64,000 bases of DNA. Origin: Yeosuana sp043876835. Lineage in GTDB: Bacteria > Bacteroidota > Bacteroidia > Flavobacteriales > Flavobacteriaceae. Under the pieces are notes generated by a model, which saw only the letters and a program-made list of their open reading frames with translations, searched no databases and had not been told where the DNA came from. Location: the NCBI RefSeq assembly GCF_043876835.1, contig NZ_JBAWJZ010000005.1, positions 186,001 through 250,000 on the forward strand, read 5' to 3'. A program made the position numbers and the translations under genes. Of the stretch, positions 9,686-17,995 are shown one piece after another (the first letter of the stretch is position 1; each line of letters opens with the position of its first letter).

Positions 9686-12076
9686 ATGGTTTCAAATCAA
9701 GAAAACAATTTTAAAAGTACTGTTTCCCAAGATTTTAATTTAAAGAAGACTTTAAGTTTATACTTTAAACAATGGAGATGGTTTGTTTTGTGTTGCTTAT
9801 TGTTTTTAGGTATTGCATATTTATATTTGAGATATACGCCTCCACAATACGAAGCATATACTAAAATAATGCTTATAGATGATAAAGAAAGTTCTTCACC
9901 TAGTGCTGTTTTTCAAGATTTATCACTTTTTTCAGAAAGTGAAGAAGCTAAAGTAGATGATGAAATCCAAATAATTAGATCTAGAGATTTAATAAGAAGT
10001 GTTGTTAAAAAATTACAACTAAACATTAGGTATTTTACCAAAGGTAGAGTTTATGAATCTGAACTATATGGAAAAAGTGTTCCAGTTAATTTCAATTTCA
10101 TAGCATCCGATTCTATTATTTATAAAACTAATTTCGATTTTTTAATTGATATTAATTCAAGTGTAGGATTTAATTATAGAGTTAACGAAGATGATACTCC
10201 AAAAAAAATTGCTTACGGTGAAAATATACCAACTCCATTTGGAGGAATGATTATTACCCCTAAAGATGGTAAAACAGATAAACTAATAGGCTATGATTTA
10301 AGGGTAAACATGTCATCAATTAATTCAGTAGCAGAAGTATTAAGATCAAATCTTACTGTTGAACCATATGGTAAATCATCAAAAGTTTTAATTGTAAGTG
10401 CAAAAGATAATATACCTCAAAAAGCAAAAGATGTTGTTAGTACTTTGGTAGAAGAATATAATGCTTCAAACTTAAGATTAAAAAATAATAGATCAAAAAA
10501 CACAGCCGAATTTATAGATTCTCGTGTCGAATTAATTGCTTCAGATTTGGTTAATGTTGATGATAGCATTGTTAGATTTAAAACAGGAAACAAAATAACA
10601 GATGTATCTTCTGAAGCTGGACAGTTTTTGAGTTCAAGTACACAAAATGAGCAATTGTTAGATCAAGCTAAAACAGAATATCGCGTATTAAACTACATGA
10701 AAGAGTCATTAGGAACAGATTCTTCTACGTTCGACCCAATACCATCAATGGGTACTAGTGATCCTTCTATCAGTGCGCTTTCTGAAAGATATAGTGAATT
10801 ATTGGCAAATAGGGAACGTCTTTTAACAAGTGCAGGAGAAAAGAACTTGGTCATAGTACAATTAGATGAAAGTCTTAATACAATTAGGCAAAATTTACAG
10901 CAAAGTATTGATAATGCTAGGAAAACGTTAAATATTAGAATTAATGGTTTGCAAAATCAATCAGATCGAATTAATTCAAAAATATATTCTGTGCCAGGCC
11001 AAGAGCGTAAATTAAGGGGGATTGAACGTAAGCAAGGCATTAAAGAAGCTTTATATCTTTATCTTTTACAGAAACGAGAAGAAGCTACTATTTCAATGAC
11101 AGCCACATCTCCTAACGTAAAAGTTGTTGATGAAGCTTATAGTACAGGAATACCTGTTTCTCCTAATAGTCAAGTAATTTATATAGCTGCTTTATTTTTA
11201 GGGTTTTTTATTCCATTTTCTGTTATATATGTTAAAGATTTGTTAGACACTAAAATTCACAACAAGGAAGATCTGGAAAAAACAATAAAAGATATTACGG
11301 TATTAGGTGAAATACCTAAACTTAAAGGAAAAGAATTGGATTTTCTTGTTCAAAGAAATGACCGTTCTTTATTATCGGAGTCTTTCAGAATTATTAGAAC
11401 TAATTTTGATTACGTGAGACGTGGTAGACATGTAAAAGATTATGACAATGTTATTTTTGTTACTTCAACAATTGATAGAGAAGGAAAATCTTTTTTCAGT
11501 ATAAATTTCGCCCTAACTTTAGCAAATACAGATAAAAGGGTACTTTTAATAGGTGCTGATATTAGAAACCCAAAAACTGATTTAGGACCATTGAATATAC
11601 AGAAAAAGCGTGTTTCAAAAATTGGTCTTACAGAATATTTGACTGATGATTCAATTCTTATTGGTGAAGCCATTGACTCTTTTGATGTAGGTGACAATAA
11701 AATAGATGTTTTATTAGCTGGTAAAATCCCGCCAAATCCCGCTGAATTATTAATGAGCGACCGCATGAAACCTCTTTTTGATAAGGTTTCAAATCAGTAT
11801 GATTTTGTTATAGTTGATACAGCTCCGGCTATGTTAGTAACAGATACCTTGTTGTTTAGCCAATTTGCAGGCCATACAGTTTATTTAACTCGTGCAGATT
11901 ATACTGAAAAAGAAATTTTAAATTTTGCTAAGGAATTACACGACAATAATAAACTTAACGGTATGATGTTGGTTGTTAATGATGTTAACCAAGCTAATTT
12001 TGGGTATGGAGCCAGATATGGTTATTATGGAGCTCCAGAAAAAAAATCTTTATTAAAAAGAATTTTAGGAAACTAA
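9686..12076 (+). CDS. Wzc-like polysaccharide co-polymerase and tyrosine autokinase
   Basis: 796-residue inner-membrane protein. There is a Wzz domain with a first helix near 30-48, a long periplasmic coiled-coil region, a second helix near 495-510, and a cytoplasmic BY-kinase domain. Kinase motifs are Walker A at 593-604 (Lys601), Walker A' VLLIGADIRNP near 625 and Walker B FVIVDTAPAM near 712. A C-terminal Tyr cluster follows (FGYGARYGYYG, about 772-782), the usual autophosphorylation site. The Walker A loop is atypical: Arg598 stands where Gly is usual. It controls capsule chain length together with the phosphatase encoded convergently; the last 12 bp of the two genes overlap. Confidence 0.9.
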   Translation: MVSNQENNFKSTVSQDFNLKKTLSLYFKQWRWFVLCCLLFLGIAYLYLRYTPPQYEAYTKIMLIDDKESSSPSAVFQDLSLFSESEEAKVDDEIQIIRSRDLIRSVVKKLQLNIRYFTKGRVYESELYGKSVPVNFNFIASDSIIYKTNFDFLIDINSSVGFNYRVNEDDTPKKIAYGENIPTPFGGMIITPKDGKTDKLIGYDLRVNMSSINSVAEVLRSNLTVEPYGKSSKVLIVSAKDNIPQKAKDVVSTLVEEYNASNLRLKNNRSKNTAEFIDSRVELIASDLVNVDDSIVRFKTGNKITDVSSEAGQFLSSSTQNEQLLDQAKTEYRVLNYMKESLGTDSSTFDPIPSMGTSDPSISALSERYSELLANRERLLTSAGEKNLVIVQLDESLNTIRQNLQQSIDNARKTLNIRINGLQNQSDRINSKIYSVPGQERKLRGIERKQGIKEALYLYLLQKREEATISMTATSPNVKVVDEAYSTGIPVSPNSQVIYIAALFLGFFIPFSVIYVKDLLDTKIHNKEDLEKTIKDITVLGEIPKLKGKELDFLVQRNDRSLLSESFRIIRTNFDYVRRGRHVKDYDNVIFVTSTIDREGKSFFSINFALTLANTDKRVLLIGADIRNPKTDLGPLNIQKKRVSKIGLTEYLTDDSILIGEAIDSFDVGDNKIDVLLAGKIPPNPAELLMSDRMKPLFDKVSNQYDFVIVDTAPAMLVTDTLLFSQFAGHTVYLTRADYTEKEILNFAKELHDNNKLNGMMLVVNDVNQANFGYGARYGYYGAPEKKSLLKRILGN

Positions 12077-12811
12077 AAAGGTGTTTTTAGTATTTTCAAT
12101 TATACTCAGCAATTTTATTTTTTGATTTTTGTTTATAACAATATTGGTTAGTTTTTCTATATGACTACTATTATGAGTATCAGTAGCTACAAAATCAATA
12201 AGGTTTTCGTCTAGTAAATAAGCCCCAATTTTTTGAATACTTTTACTATAGTGGTCACTTAATGACAATAGGTTGAGTTGAAACAAACACCCAAACTGCT
12301 TGAGCGTTTTGTAAAATTCTTTTTTGTCATGATAGTAAGTATAGCGCTCAGGATGTGCTAATACTGGTATATATTCCTTCATTAAAATTTCGTGAATAAT
12401 TTCTTGTAAATTAATGGGTGGTTGAAAGTATGACGTTTCAACCAATACATAGTTTTCTTTTAAAGGAAAGAGATCTTTTTGTTTAACTAAATTTTCAAAA
12501 TGATTATCCATCATATATTCTGCTGATGGATTTATAACAGTATTATTTAATTTTTTTTTAGCTAAGTTTTCTATAAGGGTTTGAAATGCATTTCCAATGG
12601 AAAGTTCATCATTAGGGTAAAAATCTTGCATTACATGCGGCGTCGCTATAAATTGCTTAATCCCTAATTCATTCATTTTTTTTATTAGAAAGATACTCTC
12701 ATCAACAGTTTTTGCTCCATCGTCAATTCCCGGTAATATATGACAGTGTATATCAACAAAGTCTTTTAATAAATCTATAAGAAATTGTTTTTTTGAAAAT
12801 ATATTGAACAT
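12065..12811 (-). CDS. PHP-type tyrosine phosphatase (CpsB/CapC family)
   Basis: 248 residues. Metal-binding motifs of the PHP phosphoesterase fold are evident: DIHCHILPGIDDGAKT at 20-35 (His22, His24, Asp residues), AHPERYTYY in the middle and ATDTHN near the C-terminus. Members dephosphorylate BY-kinases that control capsule synthesis, and this one sits tail to tail with the wzc-like gene with a 12-bp overlap of coding ends. That fits a kinase/phosphatase pair acting in the cytosol. The family call is secure; the actual substrate is inferred from position. Confidence 0.87.
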   Translation of the reverse strand: MFNIFSKKQFLIDLLKDFVDIHCHILPGIDDGAKTVDESIFLIKKMNELGIKQFIATPHVMQDFYPNDELSIGNAFQTLIENLAKKKLNNTVINPSAEYMMDNHFENLVKQKDLFPLKENYVLVETSYFQPPINLQEIIHEILMKEYIPVLAHPERYTYYHDKKEFYKTLKQFGCLFQLNLLSLSDHYSKSIQKIGAYLLDENLIDFVATDTHNSSHIEKLTNIVINKNQKIKLLSIIENTKNTFLVS

Positions 12812-12915
12812 GAATAGTTTGTTGAGAAACTCAATTGATTAAGTCTCTTTATTGTTTTTGGAAGATTAAGTTATGGAATCAATACTGTTTAAAGAATAAA
12901 TTTTAAATGAAATTT

Positions 12916-13230
12916 TTATTCTTCTTCGTCATCTATATATGTGTTTGGTTCAATTATATTTTCTAAATCTGGATCAACAACAACATTGCCTAGTTCATTT
13001 ACTTCAAAATCCTCACTATCAAAATTTGTCATGGTATAATGTAATTTACTACTTACTTTTACTAAATAATCTGCATCATCTGTTTTAATTTCAACAGCTT
13101 CAATAGTTTCATTGCGGTGATTGTCAAAAGTGATAATATCTTTATCACTATAGCCATCGGGGAATTTTTCCGTTAGAAGTTTAAGTAACTCGGGCGTTAA
13201 CTTTTTGTAATCAACAATAATTCTTTTCAT
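12916..13230 (-). CDS. Conserved small acidic flavobacterial protein, function unknown
   Basis: 104 residues beginning MKRIIVDYKKLTPELLKLLTE and ending in an acidic tail (YIDDEEE). No signal peptide, membrane helix or catalytic motif is visible. The N-terminal part looks alpha/beta and the C-terminal half is dominated by Asp/Glu. It stands downstream of aroB on the same strand but is separated by 166 bp containing two inverted repeats, so it is probably transcribed separately. I recall similar proteins in flavobacteria near aroB but cannot assign a function. Confidence 0.7.
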   Translation of the reverse strand: MKRIIVDYKKLTPELLKLLTEKFPDGYSDKDIITFDNHRNETIEAVEIKTDDADYLVKVSSKLHYTMTNFDSEDFEVNELGNVVVDPDLENIIEPNTYIDDEEE

Positions 13231-13276
13231 CTGTAAAAAATTTAATTATTATTTACTGTTATAAAATTTTACCTAT

Positions 13277-13352
13277 CCTTTTGAATAATTTATCAAAAGG
13301 TGAAGTTATTTTATAATAAAAAAACTATTAGACAATAAACCCGGGGTTTATT
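13277..13352. repeat. Two inverted repeats between aroB and the 104-aa gene
   Basis: CCTTTTGA (13277-13284) and TCAAAAGG (13293-13300) flank an 8-nt loop. The 19-bp near-perfect palindrome AATAAACCCGGGGTTTATT lies at 13334-13352, the only G+C-rich patch in the gap. On the minus strand the latter would form an aroB-distal hairpin followed by A+T-rich DNA, so it may end aroB transcription or be an operator for the downstream gene. Confidence 0.4.
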
Positions 13353-13396
13353 TTATACAAATGCTAATATTATAAAATTACAATATTTTTTTGATT

Positions 13397-14470
13397 TTAA
13401 ATTGAGGAAGCATAAAATTTAAATGCATCTAAAATTACTGGTTCTTCAACCAAGCAGTCTATTACCGGTTCTCCTATGGCTTTAAGTAACACAAAGTTTA
13501 TATTGCCATGATTATTTTTTTTATCGTATTTAAGAAGCTCTATGATAGGCTTAAAGTCTGACTCCTCAAAATTTACGACTCCATAATAGTTGTTGAAAAT
13601 TCCCTTTATTTCTTTTGTGGTATCCATAGGTAAATCAACCAGTTTTGTTGAAATATAACTAGCTAAAACGATACCGATGGCAATGGCTTCACCGTGTAAT
13701 AAAGCTGTTTTGTTTGGATTACTTAAGAAATAGGATTCAATGGCATGCCCTAAAGTGTGCCCAAAATTAAGAGTTTTTCTAAGATTAGCTTCGAAAGGAT
13801 CAATATCAACAACATGTTTTTTAATTAAAATAGATTCATAAATTAAATCATCTAAATCATCAAACGACAAGTTGGATAAGTCTTTAAATTTATTCCAATA
13901 AGATTCACTACTAATCAATCCATGCTTCAACATTTCAGCTAAACCAGAACGCATTTGGTTTTGTGGTAGTGTATTTAAGTAGTTAGTATCAATCAATACC
14001 AAATCAGGCACACTTACAACGCCAATTTGATTTTTCAAAGTACCTAAGTCAACACCTGTTTTTCCTCCAACAGAAGCGTCTACCATCGATAATAGAGTAG
14101 TAGGGATGTTAATATAAGAAATACCACGCTTAAATGTAGATGCTACAAAACCACCTAAATCTGTTATAACGCCTCCGCCAATATTAATAAGCAAGCTTTT
14201 TCTGTCCCCATTAAAGTCAGAAAGCGTATTCCATACACCAACACAAGTATCAATAGTTTTATGAATTTCTCCAGCTTCAATTTCAATAATTTCAATAACA
14301 CTTTCAGTTTCTAATTTTTCTAATAATATAGGTAAACAGAGTTCATGAGTGTTTTCATCAACTAAAATAAAAATAGTAGAAAAATTTTTATCTTTAATAT
14401 GCTTGTTTAAAGCTATATAGCAGTGTTCATTGAAATGAATAGTAGAGTTATTAGCTGTAATAGATTTCAT
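13397..14470 (-). CDS. aroB: 3-dehydroquinate synthase
   Basis: 357 residues, full length for AroB. It shows the NAD-binding GGGVITDLGGFVASTFKRG (about 97-115) and the SMVDASVGGKTGVDL block with the catalytic Lys. The zinc-ligand region is LRKTLNFGHTLGHAIES, with a further His in LLHGEAIAIG. It makes 3-dehydroquinate from DAHP in the shikimate pathway, in the cytosol. It is divergent from proline dehydrogenase (174-bp gap). No other aromatic-pathway gene is near. Confidence 0.97.
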   Translation of the reverse strand: MKSITANNSTIHFNEHCYIALNKHIKDKNFSTIFILVDENTHELCLPILLEKLETESVIEIIEIEAGEIHKTIDTCVGVWNTLSDFNGDRKSLLINIGGGVITDLGGFVASTFKRGISYINIPTTLLSMVDASVGGKTGVDLGTLKNQIGVVSVPDLVLIDTNYLNTLPQNQMRSGLAEMLKHGLISSESYWNKFKDLSNLSFDDLDDLIYESILIKKHVVDIDPFEANLRKTLNFGHTLGHAIESYFLSNPNKTALLHGEAIAIGIVLASYISTKLVDLPMDTTKEIKGIFNNYYGVVNFEESDFKPIIELLKYDKKNNHGNINFVLLKAIGEPVIDCLVEEPVILDAFKFYASSI

Positions 14471-14619
14471 TTGTAAATATGTACTTTTTTATTTTTAAAT
14501 ACCAATTAGTGACTTGTGAAATATCAGTGTTTATTGATGCTAATTGAATAAATTAAAAAAATCTTTTTTCGGCTGTGAAAATAAGGAGATTTTATATAAA
14601 ATGATAACTCCAGCATCAT

Positions 14620-14627
14620 TATCTTTG
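14620..14627 (+). promoter_or_regulatory. -7 promoter element before proline dehydrogenase
   Basis: TATCTTTG is a perfect match to the Bacteroidota -7 consensus TAnnTTTG, 17 bp before the ATG at 14645. No good -33 TTTG lies about 20 bp upstream, so it is a single-element prediction. Confidence 0.45.
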
Positions 14628-14644
14628 CATTAATTTTTTATAAA

Positions 14645-15820
14645 ATGATTTCCGAACATATTTTTGACAACACAGAAATTGCTTTTTCTCTTAAAAGTGA
14701 TTCAGAATTAGAACGTGCTTACTTTCTTTTTAAAATGATTTCCATTGAACCTTTGGTTAAAATAGGAACAGCTGCAACAAACTTTGCTATAAAGGCGCAT
14801 TTGCCAATTGAAGGCTTGATAAGATCGACAGTTTTCGACCATTTTTGTGGTGGTGTAAACGAAGTTGATTGCTTGCCGGTTATTGACAAAATGTTTGATA
14901 AAGGAGTAAGTTCTGTTTTAGATTATTCAGTCGAAGGCAAAGAAAACGACAAGGAGTTTGATGCTGCCATGACGACTACTTTAAAAATAATGGATTTTGC
15001 CAAAGAAAAAAAATCCATGCCAATAGCCGTTTTTAAACCAACGGGATTTGGAAGACTTAAACTTTTTGAAAAAATCGGAAATGGAGATGTGTTAACCGAT
15101 AAGGAAAAAGAAGAATGGCAAAAAGTTGTAAATAGATTTGATGCCATTTGTAAGCGGGGTAAAGAGCATGATATTGAGGTTTTAATTGATGCTGAAGAAA
15201 GCTGGATGCAAGATGCTTCAGATGCCTTGGTTAGGGACATGATGCAAAAATACAATACAGAAAAGCCTATTGTATTCAATACGCTTCAAATGTATAGAAC
15301 AGATCGCTTAGATTTCTTAAAAGCAGAGCATCAATTAGCTAAAGAAAAAGGATATTTTATGGGTTTTAAACTTGTAAGGGGTGCTTATTTAGAAAAAGAA
15401 AATGAACGTGCTAAGGAGAAAGGATATCCTACGCCTATGTGTAAAAGTAAATTGGAGACTGACACCAATTTTGATAATGCTGTATCTTATATACTTGAAA
15501 ACTTAAACGACATTTCATTGTTTATAGGTTCTCATAACGAAGAAAGCTCATATGCTGCCATGAATTTAATGGCAAAAATGGGATTGAAAATCAATGATGA
15601 GCGCGTTTGGTTTGGACAGCTTTATGGTATGAGTGATCATATTAGTTTTAATTTAGCTAGTAAAGGTTATAATGTTGCTAAATATATTCCATTTGGACCT
15701 GTAAAAGACGTGATGCCTTACCTTATTAGACGTGCAGAGGAAAATACATCTGTAGCAGGACAAACAGGTAGAGAATTAGCTTTGTTAACAAAAGAAAAAC
15801 AACGTAGAAAATTGTTGTAA
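14645..15820 (+). CDS. Proline dehydrogenase (ProDH, mono-functional PutA domain)
   Basis: 391 residues with the FAD-dependent (beta/alpha)8 ProDH fold. Motifs seen are FKLVRGAYLEKE (about 239-250), the IGSHNEESSYAA strand and the C-terminal substrate-binding YIPFGPVKDVMPYLIRRAEEN. It oxidises proline to pyrroline-5-carboxylate and passes electrons to quinone; it is a peripheral membrane enzyme in relatives. No P5C dehydrogenase domain is fused, so it is the single-function form typical of flavobacteria. The end lies 4 bp from the convergent dehydratase stop. Confidence 0.93.
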   Translation: MISEHIFDNTEIAFSLKSDSELERAYFLFKMISIEPLVKIGTAATNFAIKAHLPIEGLIRSTVFDHFCGGVNEVDCLPVIDKMFDKGVSSVLDYSVEGKENDKEFDAAMTTTLKIMDFAKEKKSMPIAVFKPTGFGRLKLFEKIGNGDVLTDKEKEEWQKVVNRFDAICKRGKEHDIEVLIDAEESWMQDASDALVRDMMQKYNTEKPIVFNTLQMYRTDRLDFLKAEHQLAKEKGYFMGFKLVRGAYLEKENERAKEKGYPTPMCKSKLETDTNFDNAVSYILENLNDISLFIGSHNEESSYAAMNLMAKMGLKINDERVWFGQLYGMSDHISFNLASKGYNVAKYIPFGPVKDVMPYLIRRAEENTSVAGQTGRELALLTKEKQRRKLL

Positions 15821-15824
15821 TTTT

Positions 15825-16898
15825 TTATAAATAGTTTTTTAAAATAGATTTTATTTCGTTTGTTTTTTGATAAGGAGATATTGACTCCAGTAACTTTAAA
15901 TCTACTGGATTAGATTTCTTGTTGTTTTTTTGAATAACATACAAAATATCATCAAAAACAGTACTTTTTAATGCTTCTGATTTTGAAATAATTTCTTCAT
16001 GAAGTTTTTCTCCAGGGCGTAATCCAATAAATTCAAAACTTATATTGTCTTCACTTATATCATTTTGTAAAGCAATATAAGTTTTTGCTAAGTCGACAAT
16101 TTTAATGGCTTCGCCCATATTAAAAGTAAACATGTTATGTTCCCAATGCTCATAGCTTGCAATTTTTAAGATAAGATTACAGGCTTTTTCTTTATTTATA
16201 AAATATCTTGAGACTTTTGGATCTGTAATAGTTAGAGGTTTGCCTAATTCGATTTGTTTTTTAAAAAGTGGAATTAATGAACCATTTGATCCTAAAACAT
16301 TTCCAAAGCGGGTTATAAGGAATTTTGTGCTGTTTTTATAATTTAAGTCTTCTAAAATACGCTCGCTAATTCGTTTTGTCATCCCCATAATACTTATAGG
16401 GTTAACTGCTTTATCAGTTGAAATAAATACAAACTTTTTTGTTTGATTCAACACAGCTATGTCAGCCAAAAGCTTGGTAGCCAAAATATTCAATTTAACG
16501 GCTTCATAGGGATTAGATTCCATTAAAGGCACATGCTTGTAAGCTGCAGTATGAAAAACAATATCAGGTTTAAAGGACTCAAATATTTCTTTCATAGAAA
16601 GAGCATCTCTTACATCAGAAATGATGAAATTGATATTTAAATTTGAAAATTGTTCAAACTCCTTTTGCAAAAAATACATTGGAGATTCTGCATTATCAAG
16701 TAAAATTAAACTTTTGAAAGTTCCTTTAGCAATTTGTTTGGAGAGTTCACTTCCAATGGATCCAGCTGCACCTGTAATTAAAATTGTTTGATTAGTAAAG
16801 TCAGATTTAAACCCTTGATTATAAATTGCTTTCTTGTTGGAGGTTAAACCAGATTCCTCTAGCAATCTTTTTATACTTTCAGAAGTAGATTTATTCAT
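15825..16898 (-). CDS. Soluble CapD-like nucleotide-sugar 4,6-dehydratase (SDR)
   Basis: 357 residues equal to the catalytic half of the CapD/WbpM family, without the membrane helices. It has GAAGSIGSELSKQ near 42-54, DVRDALS and FKPDIVFHTAAYKHVPLME. The active site NPISIMGMTKR has Met in place of the SDR Tyr, as in the larger paralogue at 6894-8852, and the C-terminus carries GLRPGEKLHEE. Probably makes a UDP-4-keto-6-deoxy-HexNAc. It is followed 105 bp later by a small initiating sugar transferase, so the two may serve a second glycan separate from the capsule arm. Substrate unknown. Confidence 0.85.
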   Translation of the reverse strand: MNKSTSESIKRLLEESGLTSNKKAIYNQGFKSDFTNQTILITGAAGSIGSELSKQIAKGTFKSLILLDNAESPMYFLQKEFEQFSNLNINFIISDVRDALSMKEIFESFKPDIVFHTAAYKHVPLMESNPYEAVKLNILATKLLADIAVLNQTKKFVFISTDKAVNPISIMGMTKRISERILEDLNYKNSTKFLITRFGNVLGSNGSLIPLFKKQIELGKPLTITDPKVSRYFINKEKACNLILKIASYEHWEHNMFTFNMGEAIKIVDLAKTYIALQNDISEDNISFEFIGLRPGEKLHEEIISKSEALKSTVFDDILYVIQKNNKKSNPVDLKLLESISPYQKTNEIKSILKNYL

Positions 16899-17003
16899 AG
16901 ATTATAAGTCGATGAAGTTCAGATATACACAGGTTAAGGTATGTGCAAAGTACGAAAAATAAGTATTTGTATCTACTAAGAACCTTGTAAATACAAGAAG
17001 GAG

Positions 17004-17597
17004 TTATTTAGTTACCACTTTTAAAATGGTAATTGCAATTAATTTTAAATCAAACCAAAAGCTTTTTTTAGCAATGTATTCTTTATTGAGTTTGTTTTTT
17101 TCTGGAATAATTGATTGTATAAAGAATATTTCCGGATCTTTTGCTGATTTCAATAATTCCACTTCATTTCTATATTCAATAGAAGCTAATCCTGTAATTC
17201 CTGGTTTTACAGATAAAACAATCATGTCCTCTTTAGTGTAGTAATTAACATATTTTCTCAATTCTGGTCTTGGACCAACAAAACTCATGTCTCCTTTAAT
17301 TATATTTATTAATTGAGGAAATTCATCTATTTTGTAACGTCTTAAAAAATATCCAACTTTTGTAATCCTTGAATCTCTATTTCCAATAGTCAATAAACCT
17401 TTGTTTTCTGATTCAATATACATGGTTCTGAATTTGAAAATATTGAAATTTTTATTATGTAAGCCAACTCTTGGTTGAATAAATAAAATGGGACCTTTGC
17501 TATCTAATTTAATAATGATGGCTATAATGCATAAAATTGGAGCTAATACTATTAAACCTAAGGCTGAAAAAACCACATCAAAACAACGTTTTATCAT
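17004..17597 (-). CDS. Initiating sugar phosphotransferase (bacterial sugar transferase, PglC/WcaJ C-terminal type)
   Basis: 197 residues: one N-terminal membrane segment (DVVFSALGLIVLAPILCIIAIIIKL), then the polyisoprenyl-phosphate phosphoglycosyl transferase core. Core motifs are FKFRTMY, RITKVGYFLRRYKIDEFPQL and GDMSFVGPRPEL. The short form lacks the multi-helix N-terminal part of WcaJ/WbaP, as in PglC. It would transfer a sugar phosphate from a UDP-sugar to undecaprenyl phosphate, starting a glycan at the inner membrane. Overlaps the upstream small gene by 4 bp. Confidence 0.9.
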   Translation of the reverse strand: MIKRCFDVVFSALGLIVLAPILCIIAIIIKLDSKGPILFIQPRVGLHNKNFNIFKFRTMYIESENKGLLTIGNRDSRITKVGYFLRRYKIDEFPQLINIIKGDMSFVGPRPELRKYVNYYTKEDMIVLSVKPGITGLASIEYRNEVELLKSAKDPEIFFIQSIIPEKNKLNKEYIAKKSFWFDLKLIAITILKVVTK

Positions 17598-17974
17598 TTT
17601 TGCTTGAACGTAGAGATATTAAGTAATGTAGCAATGCTGTCACAGTTTTGAACTTTCAACACTAAATCAGCTTTATTATATTCACCTTCTATGAAGTAGA
17701 TTGGACAAGGTATTTCTCTAGGATTGCTTTTTGAAAAATTTACATCTCCTTTTTTAAGAAGGTATAAAATTGACATTGAATCAATTTTTTTTTCAGATAA
17801 TGCCAAGCTAACAGCATTTGAATATATTATTTTTTTTGCGTTTATATTTTTTAAAACTCTTGCATCAGGACCATAATCGCATGATACTTTTTTGCCGTTT
17901 AAAAAAAAAGCTAAAATTATTAATCCCATAGAGAAGCCTCCAAGGTAATAACCTATACGTTGAATTAATTTCAT
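17594..17974 (-). CDS. Conserved hypothetical membrane-anchored protein (DUF4258-like?)
   Basis: 126 residues. The N-terminus MKLIQRIGYYLGGFSMGLIILAF is a single membrane anchor with positive residues before it, followed by a small soluble domain, probably periplasmic or outward-facing, with Cys at three positions (SCDYGP, IPCPIYF, QNCDS). It lies between alanine dehydrogenase and the sugar transferase on the same strand and overlaps the latter by 4 bp. It resembles flavobacterial proteins I remember as DUF4258-containing, but that is weak memory. Function unknown. Confidence 0.72.
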   Translation of the reverse strand: MKLIQRIGYYLGGFSMGLIILAFFLNGKKVSCDYGPDARVLKNINAKKIIYSNAVSLALSEKKIDSMSILYLLKKGDVNFSKSNPREIPCPIYFIEGEYNKADLVLKVQNCDSIATLLNISTFKQK

Positions 17975-17995
17975 TTATTTTTAAGTTTTGTAGGA

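Noticed and set aside
17009..17029. Near-palindrome TTACCACTTTTAAAATGGTAA
   Set aside because: It lies within the last codons of the sugar transferase and is explained as coding sequence; no T run follows.
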